Assembly (NCBI RefSeq): GCF_006569185.2
Contig: NZ_VIGC02000029.1
Coordinates: 16,961 to 80,960 of the forward strand
Direction: 5' to 3'
DNA length: 64,000 nucleotides
From: Litorilinea aerophila
Lineage (GTDB): Bacteria; Chloroflexota; Anaerolineae; Caldilineales; Caldilineaceae
Every line of letters starts with the position of its first letter. The stretch's first letter is position 1. A program made the position numbers and the translations under genes. The notes under the pieces were generated by a model. The model had not been told where the DNA came from. It did not search any database and saw only the letters and a list, made by a program, of their open reading frames with translations. Below, piece after piece: positions 47,194-57,826 of this stretch.

Positions 47194-49128
47194 TCAACGG
47201 GGAAGGGTCGCCCGCCAGAAGCCCTGGTCGGTGGCGGCGTAGAGCCAGCGGCCATCGGCCGACACCAGCAGGCTGTCCACGCTGACCTGGCCCATGCCCC
47301 CGTGGGCCGGGTGCCAGGTCTCTCCGCCGTCTTCGCTGGCATAGACACCCCGGTATTTGGTCCCGGCATAGATCCGGCTGGCGTGGGCTGGATGAAAGGC
47401 CAGGGCCGTCACCGTGATGTCGGCCAGGCCATCCCCCCACGGCCGCCAGGTGATGCCGCCGTCGTCGCTGCGGTACAGGCCCTTGGTGGCGCCAGCATAG
47501 ACCGTCTCCGGCGACCTGGCATCCACCGCCAGGTAGAAGACGCTCTGGCCGACCAGTTCCGGGCCAATGGGTTGCCATCTCTGCGCGCCGTCCACGCTTT
47601 TGAACAGCTCCACGATGCCGCCGGCGTAGATGACCGACGGGTTGTGGGGGCTGATAGCCAGGGACATGATCTCGGTGGTGGTCTGCATGCCTTCCCAGCG
47701 TGCGCTCCAGGTCACGCCGCCGTCGTCACTGGCGTAGACCCGCTCGTAGGCCAGGCGCACGTAGAGCCGGTTGGGCTCCCGGGGATGGACGACCACCTGG
47801 GGGAGGATGGCCTCCGGCCAGGCCAGCTGAGCCCAGGTAAGGCCGCCGTCCTGGCTGCGGTAAAGGCCATCCCCTTCGGTGGCAGCGTAGAGCACCTGGG
47901 GATCATGGGGCGCCACTGCCAGGTCCAACACAGTGCGTGGGGGCAGACCTGCGGCCTGGGGTTGCCAGCTTTGCCCCTGATCGCGGGAGCGGTAGACGCC
48001 GTCCTCGTTGCCCAGATAGAGGGTGCCGTCCGGCGTCTGGGCCAGCGCGGTCGCCCGGAAGCTGCCCAGGGTCCTGGTGATGGGCTGCCACGAACGGGCG
48101 CCGTCCAGGCTGCGGTAGAGGCCGTAGTGGGTGCCGGCGTAGAAGGCCTGTTCGCGGCCCGGCACCGGGGCCAGCAGGTTGAACATGCCATCCCGTCCCA
48201 CGCCTTCGCCCCAGGCCTGCCAGCGCTCGCCGCCATCGATGCTGCGGTAGATCTGGCCGGTGCTCATGCCCAGGAGAATGGCCCGGGTGGCCGGGTCAGC
48301 GGCGAGGGCATCGACCCGGCCGTCGAGCTCGCCGGCGATGCGCACCCACGAGGCGGCACCGTCGGTGGAGCGAAAGAGCCCGGCGCGGGTACGCGCCAGG
48401 ATAAAGCGGCCATCCCACGGAGCCACCCACAGGGCGGCCACAAAGGTCTCGCCGATTTCGGGCGCCCGCTGCCAGGATTGGCCCCGATCTCGGCTGACGA
48501 AGAGGCCATGGCCGTCGGTGCCGGCCAACAGGAGGTCAGGACCGTCCCGGAGCCCTTCGACCGTGGCCACAGCCAGCACCGCGCCCACATCCGGCAGGGG
48601 AGCCAGCGGACGCCAGCTTTCCCCGCCGTGGCCACTCCGCTGCCCTGGCTCCTTCATCCAGACGGACGGATGGGCGCCGGCCGCATAGAGGTTCCCGGTC
48701 CCATCGGCATGGAGGTCGAAAACGGCGGTCGCCAGGGGCCATTCGGCCACCCGAGACCACGCCAGGTCGGCGCCGTCGGGTGTCCCCCGGTAGAGGCCGT
48801 CGGCCGTGCCAACCCAAAGCACCGCCGGCTGCACCGGGTCAAAGAGGAGGGTGAAGGCCGGGTGGCCCAGCAGTCCCCGGGTCAGGGGACGCCAGGTCTC
48901 CCCGCCGTCCAGGCTGAGGTAAAGATTTTCTCGGGCGTAGGCGCCCACAAAGAGGCGCCGTTCATGGTGGGGATCCACGGCCAGGGCCGTGATGGGGACA
49001 TGGGGCGTCAGCCCCTGGTTGCCGGCCTGCCAGGTGAGCCGTTGGGCCGCCGGCGACACCTGACTGCACCCGGCGAAGAGCAGACTTAGGAACAGGCAAA
49101 TCGACAGGATGGGCAAACCCAGCTTCAC
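47194..49128 (-). CDS. Lipoprotein with BNR/sortilin-like beta-propeller
   Basis: 644 aa with a lipoprotein signal (LLFAGC, Cys21). The whole mature chain consists of Asp-box/BNR repeats of the type S-x-D-G-G-x-T-W (SLDGGETWRPL, SDDGGVTWSAR, SDDGGITWRPW, SEDGGETWHPA), roughly a dozen, giving one or two Vps10/YCF48-like propellers. The sialidase Arg triad is not evident, so a binding role is more likely than glycosidase activity. Probably surface-exposed. Co-directional with the glycosidase downstream. Confidence 0.82.
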   Translation of the reverse strand: MKLGLPILSICLFLSLLFAGCSQVSPAAQRLTWQAGNQGLTPHVPITALAVDPHHERRLFVGAYARENLYLSLDGGETWRPLTRGLLGHPAFTLLFDPVQPAVLWVGTADGLYRGTPDGADLAWSRVAEWPLATAVFDLHADGTGNLYAAGAHPSVWMKEPGQRSGHGGESWRPLAPLPDVGAVLAVATVEGLRDGPDLLLAGTDGHGLFVSRDRGQSWQRAPEIGETFVAALWVAPWDGRFILARTRAGLFRSTDGAASWVRIAGELDGRVDALAADPATRAILLGMSTGQIYRSIDGGERWQAWGEGVGRDGMFNLLAPVPGREQAFYAGTHYGLYRSLDGARSWQPITRTLGSFRATALAQTPDGTLYLGNEDGVYRSRDQGQSWQPQAAGLPPRTVLDLAVAPHDPQVLYAATEGDGLYRSQDGGLTWAQLAWPEAILPQVVVHPREPNRLYVRLAYERVYASDDGGVTWSARWEGMQTTTEIMSLAISPHNPSVIYAGGIVELFKSVDGAQRWQPIGPELVGQSVFYLAVDARSPETVYAGATKGLYRSDDGGITWRPWGDGLADITVTALAFHPAHASRIYAGTKYRGVYASEDGGETWHPAHGGMGQVSVDSLLVSADGRWLYAATDQGFWRATLPR

Positions 49129-49205
49129 CAGTGATCACTCCAGGGGTCCAACAGCGGGCTGCGGGCAGGTGGGTGATCGCTCCATCCGGGCAGGGGATAG
49201 CCGTT

Positions 49206-49541
49206 TCAGGGGATGCCCGTCTCCACCGGATAGCCGGCCGCCTGCCAGGCCGGAAAGCCGCCCTCCAGCGCCCGTGCATCGTAGCCGCTCGCCCGGAGCA
49301 GCGCCGCGGCCCGTTCACTGCGGGAACTGCCGCGATGGCGCATGTTTCAGTAGGGGACGACCGGCCGGTCGTGCGGGATCTGGCCAAGCTGCCGGGCGAG
49401 CTGATCGGCGGGGATGTGCCGGGCGCCAGGGATATGGCCCGCGGCGTACTCCGCGTCATCACGCACGTCGATCACCGTGGGGGGCTGTGCCGTGTCCAGC
49501 AGCCTGCGCAGCGCTTGGGGAGAAATGAACTCGTCACCCAT
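49206..49541 (-). CDS. Rhodanese-like sulfurtransferase with in-frame TGA at the active-site Cys position
   Basis: Read through one TGA codon (49349-49347, residue 65), the frame gives a complete 111-residue rhodanese domain. Before TGA: TVIDVRDDAEYAAGHIPGAR, HIPADQLARQLG, RPVVPY. After it, in the same frame: NMRHRGSSRSERAAALL, GYDARALEGGFPAWQAAGYP, then a second TGA at 49206. The TGA occupies exactly the catalytic Cys position that follows the VVxY strand. Downstream of it the RNA can form a GC-rich stem-loop (CGCGG / CCGCG arms with CCCG / CGGG or GUUC / GAAC inside). Either this is selenocysteine, or a nonsense mutation TGC to TGA, or a sequencing error. No selA/B/C/D gene is in the window. 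A GGAG precedes the ATG at 49541. Confidence 0.7.
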
Positions 49542-49614
49542 GGACGTCTTCTCCTACACATTCTCCTACACACCGATGGCCAGCCGCGTGGATGGCCCCA
49601 GGCCGGGAGGGGAG

Positions 49615-49640
49615 ACAGGGCACCCCGCGGGGTGCCCTGT
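49615..49640. other. Perfect 26 bp palindrome between the aldolase and rhodanese genes
   Basis: ACAGGGCACCCCG followed directly by its reverse complement. As RNA it forms a very stable hairpin 3' of the aldolase gene. It is probably a processing or termination site, although no U tract follows on the minus strand. It could also be an operator for the rhodanese gene. Confidence 0.6.
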
Positions 49641-49679
49641 GCATCTTTCCTGAAAAGGGGTTGGAACTGGCAGCGTGGC

Positions 49680-51095
<1,416 letters not shown>

Positions 51096-51233
51096 GGTCA
51101 GTATTCCTTCGGATAGGGTCTGGCGTCCACGCCGGCGCGCAGCCGGCATGGACGCCCCTCAGTCATTCCTGCTGGCGCCGATACACGGAGTACCGGCGAA
51201 CGCAAAACCCCGATAAACTCAAGCCCTCACGAA

Positions 51234-52400
<1,167 letters not shown>

Positions 52401-52828
52401 TTTCGTTACTCCTTACGCTCATCGTTTCATTTTGGCCCCTGGCCTGTACCCCCAGTACCCAGCATCGGGACAGGCCAGCGGGCTTTGGCAAAAAATCGAA
52501 AGCGCGTCTCTGCAAAGAAGCGCCATTGCTTCCTGTAGAACCAGGGGGCGCCTGGCAAGCGCCCGCGGGGAAAACCCGGCGCCCACGCTCTCAACCGTCC
52601 ACGGTCTCAACAGGGGGCACCCATCCGGCACCCGCACGACCGCAGAGGATCATAGACCTTGCGCGCTGCATTGGGTGCGCCAGACGCCGATCCGCCAATG
52701 GAAGATAGCTTCCATGGATCAGCCCATTATACCATTGAGACGGGCCCTTGCCCACAATGGGCAGACGCTGAAACGGCGAAATGCCGACGCATCGGCTACG
52801 CCGACCCCGTCCCTGGACCAGGCCCGGC
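52401..52828. other. Intergenic region between the two PFK genes
   Basis: 428 bp with no supported gene, read on the minus strand between the double-domain PFK and the PPi-type PFK. It contains a hairpin GGGCGC-N7-GCGCCC (52546-52564) and a GC-rich stem next to it (CGCGGGG/AAAA/CCCGGCG). These could stop or attenuate transcription between the genes, so they may not form one operon. Confidence 0.4.
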
Positions 52829-55087
52829 CTACTCCTCATGGGACGCAGGGCGGGATTCGGGCTGGAAGTAGGGATCAGGCTTGGCCAGCATGCTGGCAAT
52901 GGGCCGCAGGGACATCCACCACTGCTCCCGAGGCCGCTGGTACCGCTCGTCCATCAGCCGGGGGATCTGCTCCAGGGGGGTCACCTGCATGGCTCCGTGC
53001 TGCAAACCCAGGCAGACGGCCGGCGCCTCTGCGTGGTGGGTGGCGAAGCTTTCCTCCAGAAATTCCACGCCCCGGGCCGCCAGGCGCGCGGCCAGGGTGC
53101 GGTCGAAGGGGGTGGGGCTTCCGCCCTGCTGCAGATGGCCCAACACCGCGATGCGCACGTCGAAGAGGTCGCCGCCCTCCTCTTCAAAAAGGGCAGCCAG
53201 AAACGACGTGGTGTAGAGGGGGTTGGCGTTTTCGTTGCGGATCATGAGCCCCAGCCGCTTGCCGTGCTGAAAGCCCCGGATCAGCTGGGCAATGTCGGCT
53301 TCCAGGTCGGCCAGACGTATCCCTTCCTCGTGGAGGTAGACCCGCTCCGCGCCGGTGGCCAGGGCGCTCATCAGGGCCAGGTAGCCGCAGTAGCGTCCCA
53401 TGACCTCCACCACGAAGCAGCGGTTGGACGCCACGGCCGACTGCTTGATCTTGTCCACCACCTCCACGATGCTGTTGAGGGCCGTGTCCGCGCCGATGGA
53501 GAGCTCGGAGCCGGGCAGGTTGTTGTTGATGGTAGCCGGGATGCAGACGATGGGGATGTTGAAGGCCGGGTAGTTCTCTCGCTCCTGGTAGAGGCGCAGG
53601 GCAGCCTGGTAGCCGGCCCACCCACCGATGATCATGAGGGCGTCGATCTGGTGCTCTTCCAGGTTGCGGGCGATGGCGTAGAGGTCACTGCCGCCGGGCA
53701 CCTTCCGGCTGGTCCCCAACTCGGCCCCGCCCACGGGCGCCCAACCGTTGACGCTCATCCAGCCCATCTCCTCCAGGTGACCCTGGATCAGCCCCCGGAA
53801 ACCCCGCTGAACCCCCACGGGCAGGTGTCCCCGGTCCACGCTGAGACGCACCGCCGCCCGCACGGCTGCGTTCATGCCCGGGGCAGGGCCGCCGGCATGG
53901 AGGATGGCGAAACGGATGCGGCGCTGACCCGGCGTTGGCGGATGGGGCATGGCCCGCACCAGGGTACGCATGATGCGGAAGGACTCCTGGAAGGTCCTCC
54001 CCCGCATGGCCATGGCGGTCTCGAAGTCCTGGGCGGCCATGGCTGCGTTGATGGCGTGGGTCTTGGCCACGCACTCCATCAGGGGCTGGCGCACGATCTT
54101 GTTCTCGTGGATGCCGATCAGGTAGGCCTCGCTCTCCGCGGTGGCCTCCAGGACCGTCTCCACCGCGGCCACGCCGGTGAGGGTGCTGAGGATGCGGTCG
54201 AAGGCGCTGGGCGGCCCGCCCCGCTGGACGTGCCCCAACACCGTCACCCGCACCTCTTCGCCCAGGCGCTCCTCCAACACCCGCCGCACATACTCGGAGG
54301 TGATGGGATTGCCGTGGCGGTCCTGGGCGCCTTCGGCCACGATGACGATGTTATCCCGCCGGCCCATGCGCATCCCCTCCCGCAGGACCTGGCACATCCG
54401 CTCTTCCCAGTTGTCCATGTCCGGCGGGTTTTCAGGAATGAGAACCCACTCGGCGCCGGTGGCGATGCCGCTCATCAGGGCCAGGTAGCCGCAGCGGCGG
54501 CCCATGACCTCCACCACGAAGGTGCGCTGGTGGCTGGCCGCGGTGCTGGCGATGGCGTCCACCGCGGCGGTGATGCGATGCAGGGCGCTGTCCGCGCCGA
54601 TGGTCATGTCGGTGCCGTGCATGTCGTTGTCGATGGAGCCCACCAGGCCGGCGATGGCCAGGAAGGGGTGCCGGGCGGCGATCTCCTGGGGGATCTCCCC
54701 CGAGGCCACCAGGGCCTGCAGGTGGTCGGCCCACTCCTGGCGCAGGAGGTTGGCGCCGGTGAGGCTGCCATCGCCGCCGATGACCACCAGGCGGTCGATG
54801 CCATGGCGCAGCAGGTTGCGCACCGCGCGGCGCCGGCCCTCCAGGGTGCGGAACTCTTCGCTGCGGGCCGTGCCGATGATGGTGCCGCCCCGGTGGAGGA
54901 TGCCCCCCACGTCGTTCCACCCCATCTTGCGGATGTGGCTTTCCCCTTCGATGAGGCCGTGATAGCCGTCGTAGATGGCATAGACATCCGCGCCCCGGTC
55001 CAGCCCGGCCCGGACCACCGCCCGGACCGCCGCGTTCATGCCGGGGGCATCACCGCCACTGGTCAAGACACCCAACCGTGTGTCCAT
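52829..55087 (-). CDS. pfkA: Double-domain ATP-type 6-phosphofructokinase, eukaryote-like
   Basis: 752 aa made of two PFK halves joined near residue 395. The N-half is catalytic: LTSGGDAPGMNAAVRA, IGGDGSLTGAN (104-114), SIDNDMHGTDMTIGAD (D153, D155), VEVMGRRCGYLALMSG. GGDG and the absence of Lys in GLVGSIDND indicate ATP. The C-half keeps the fold (LHAGGPAPGMNAAVRAAV) but has IGGWAGYQ in place of GGDG and PATINNNLPGSE in place of TIDND, so it lacks the catalytic Asp. It ends with QQGGSPTPFDR and PREQWWMSLRPIASMLAK. This is the layout and much of the wording of animal and fungal PFK-1, in which the C-half binds effectors. It probably commits hexose phosphate to glycolysis under allosteric control. 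Confidence 0.88.
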   Translation of the reverse strand: MDTRLGVLTSGGDAPGMNAAVRAVVRAGLDRGADVYAIYDGYHGLIEGESHIRKMGWNDVGGILHRGGTIIGTARSEEFRTLEGRRRAVRNLLRHGIDRLVVIGGDGSLTGANLLRQEWADHLQALVASGEIPQEIAARHPFLAIAGLVGSIDNDMHGTDMTIGADSALHRITAAVDAIASTAASHQRTFVVEVMGRRCGYLALMSGIATGAEWVLIPENPPDMDNWEERMCQVLREGMRMGRRDNIVIVAEGAQDRHGNPITSEYVRRVLEERLGEEVRVTVLGHVQRGGPPSAFDRILSTLTGVAAVETVLEATAESEAYLIGIHENKIVRQPLMECVAKTHAINAAMAAQDFETAMAMRGRTFQESFRIMRTLVRAMPHPPTPGQRRIRFAILHAGGPAPGMNAAVRAAVRLSVDRGHLPVGVQRGFRGLIQGHLEEMGWMSVNGWAPVGGAELGTSRKVPGGSDLYAIARNLEEHQIDALMIIGGWAGYQAALRLYQERENYPAFNIPIVCIPATINNNLPGSELSIGADTALNSIVEVVDKIKQSAVASNRCFVVEVMGRYCGYLALMSALATGAERVYLHEEGIRLADLEADIAQLIRGFQHGKRLGLMIRNENANPLYTTSFLAALFEEEGGDLFDVRIAVLGHLQQGGSPTPFDRTLAARLAARGVEFLEESFATHHAEAPAVCLGLQHGAMQVTPLEQIPRLMDERYQRPREQWWMSLRPIASMLAKPDPYFQPESRPASHEE

Positions 55088-55402
55088 CTTGCCCTATCCT
55101 TATTTCCAGTTTGCATGGCAACGATGTACGCGCCGTCCATGGGCGCATTGTAAAAAACATCACGAATTATACCACACCAGCCCATAGTCGGCCCCACGGG
55201 GACAGTACCAATGATAAATTAACGTTTGGTTAATAAAATTCTGACGAAACTCGTTGTAAGATTTAGGCGTGACGTCACTGTGCACCCCTCGCCCCCAGCC
55301 CTTCCCCATGCGGAAAGGTGGGGGTATTTGAAGAGTCTCATTTGACTGGAACGCAGGCGGAGGCTATCGCCCCGGGAACATATTTACATAATTCCGAGAT
55401 CG

Positions 55403-55431
55403 TTGACAGGTCAGGGACCTTCATCTATACT
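55403..55431 (+). promoter_or_regulatory. Sigma-70 consensus promoter
   Basis: TTGACA (55403-55408), a spacer of exactly 17 bp and TATACT (55426-55431). Best match to the consensus in the window together with 41094. Predicted to drive the metallo-beta-lactamase-fold gene at 55702. Confidence 0.7.
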
Positions 55432-55467
55432 CACCGCCAGTCGATCGGAAGTTCAGTCGTTCACGAT

Positions 55468-55592
55468 TGACTCCCCTGCCAAAAGGGCATTTTTGAACGC
55501 AAAGACGCAAAGAAACGCAGGGGAGAGTCACCCGAATCAGCGTTCATCTGCATGGGTCAGCGTCCTCATTTGACCTTTGTGCAGTAGAGCCA
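55468..55592. repeat. Dispersed intergenic repeat, copy B
   Basis: 125 bp copy of the element at 36012-36152, starting TGACTCCCCTGC and ending GCAGTAGAGCCA. It has only one GCAAAG unit where copy A has three. Several long identical blocks (for example ATCAGCGTTCATC and GGGTCAGCGTCCTCATTTGA) show common origin. Confidence 0.85.
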
Positions 55593-55701
55593 CGATTTCG
55601 ACGGCAGGACGGCGCCGCATCGGGAGATGTCCCCTCTGTCAGGGGACAACAGGCAGCATCGTGAGGTACTGAAACAGAGTTCAAGCTGGAGAGAAGGAAA
55701 C

Positions 55702-56652
<951 letters not shown>

Positions 56653-56658
56653 TGCAGC

Positions 56659-56743
56659 CTGGCGTAAATACCACGGCAGAAATTCGGCGGCACTCCCTCG
56701 GGTGGAAACCATCGGCGAATTTCTGCCGGGATTTACGGGCAAC
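56659..56743. repeat. Dispersed palindromic repeat, copy 2
   Basis: 85 bp, starting CTGGCGTAAATACCACGGC. Its halves are complementary: GGCAGAAATTCG near 56675 and CGAATTTCTGCC near 56716, with CGTAAAT / ATTTACG outside. It aligns end to end with the element at 32774-32857 and starts 6 bp after the hydrolase stop codon. Confidence 0.75.
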
Positions 56744-56845
56744 AGGCGACGGGCGGCGGCTCTCCCCCGACCCCAGATGCCCGGGATGCCCAGTCCAGCC
56801 TCCCTTGCAATCAGCATGGCCTGATCTGGAAGCTATCTGAAGCCT

Positions 56846-57826
56846 ATGGCATACGCAGTCGAAACACGCACCCACAACCCCGCCACCATGCTGCGGGAAG
56901 AACTGGATAAGGCCGAGCGCCTGGCCGTTATTCTGGACGGACAGAACATCGTCGAGTTCCTGGAAACCCTGGACCGCATCGACCAGATGTTCGCCGAGCT
57001 GAGCCAGACCATGGACCTGCGGCCCGAGTCCGCGCGCTGGCAGAGCCTGCTCAACCGCCTGACCTCCAAACCGGGGACGGTGGTCTCGGCCGCGCGCAAG
57101 GCCGGGGGGCTGGCCAGGCTGCGAGCCCAGCATCCACCCGCCACCGGCCTCTGGTGGCACCTGGATGCGGAGCTGGCCAGGCGCCGGCGCACCGCCCTGA
57201 AGCGCATCGCCCTCACCCTGGCGGCCATCGTGGTCATCGCCGGCGGCGTCATCTGGGGCCTGAATACCTTCTTCCCACCTGACCCCAACACGGTACTCCT
57301 GGTGGATACCACCAGCCAGGTCCAACAACTGGTCATGAATCAACAGTGGGAAGAGGCCCTGCAGGTGGTGAAAGAAGCCCAGCAGACCCTGCCGGATGAG
57401 CCGGAGCTGTTGATCTGGGAAAGCGTGCTGGCCCATCACCTGGGCCGTGAAGAGCAGGCCCAGCAGGCCCTGGCCCGGGCCCAGGAGCGGCTGGCCGACC
57501 AGCCCGTCCAGTTCTGGCTGGCCGTGGGCAACACCCGGCTCCAGGCCGGCGATCTGGAAGGCGCGGCCCAGGCCGCCCAGCAGATCATAGCCATGGACCC
57601 CAACGAGCCCCAGGGCTATTTCCTCATGGGCTCGGTGGCAGAGGCCCAAGGCGATGTCCCCACCGCCATCCAGATGTTCGACCGGACCTCCACCCTGGCC
57701 GCGGAGCAGGGCAACCCTCAGTTGGAGGTCATCGCCAAGGTGCGCATGGGGAATCTGCTGCAGCGGGCCGTGGCCTTGCCGACGCCGGCGGGCGAACTCA
57801 CCAATACCCAGACCATCACGCCCTGA
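56846..57826 (+). CDS. Membrane-anchored TPR protein
   Basis: 326 aa. A cytoplasmic N-terminal part (1-115), one transmembrane helix (about 120-142; ALKRIALTLAAIVVIAGGVI), then TPR-like helical repeats (about 155-300; EEALQVVKEAQQTLPDEPEL, LAVGNTRLQAGDLEGAAQAA, GYFLMGSVAEAQGDVPTAIQ). The TGA stop shares its A with the ATG of the following membrane-protein gene, so the two are translationally coupled and probably work together. Specific function is unknown. Confidence 0.8.
   Translation: MAYAVETRTHNPATMLREELDKAERLAVILDGQNIVEFLETLDRIDQMFAELSQTMDLRPESARWQSLLNRLTSKPGTVVSAARKAGGLARLRAQHPPATGLWWHLDAELARRRRTALKRIALTLAAIVVIAGGVIWGLNTFFPPDPNTVLLVDTTSQVQQLVMNQQWEEALQVVKEAQQTLPDEPELLIWESVLAHHLGREEQAQQALARAQERLADQPVQFWLAVGNTRLQAGDLEGAAQAAQQIIAMDPNEPQGYFLMGSVAEAQGDVPTAIQMFDRTSTLAAEQGNPQLEVIAKVRMGNLLQRAVALPTPAGELTNTQTITP

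Larger units (their letters stand above)
55155..55626 (+). other. Intergenic region with consensus promoter and dispersed repeat
   Basis: 472 bp without a gene. It holds an AT-rich stretch near 55200-55260, a consensus promoter (55403-55431) and repeat copy B (55468-55592). The promoter faces the hydrolase gene at 55702, whose transcript would start near 55438 and carry the repeat in its roughly 264 nt leader. Confidence 0.55.

Noticed and set aside
49347..49541. A 64-residue truncated rhodanese as the real product
   Set aside because: The frame continues in register with conserved rhodanese sequence after the TGA, so the gene unit is longer; whether full-length protein is made is treated as a finding.
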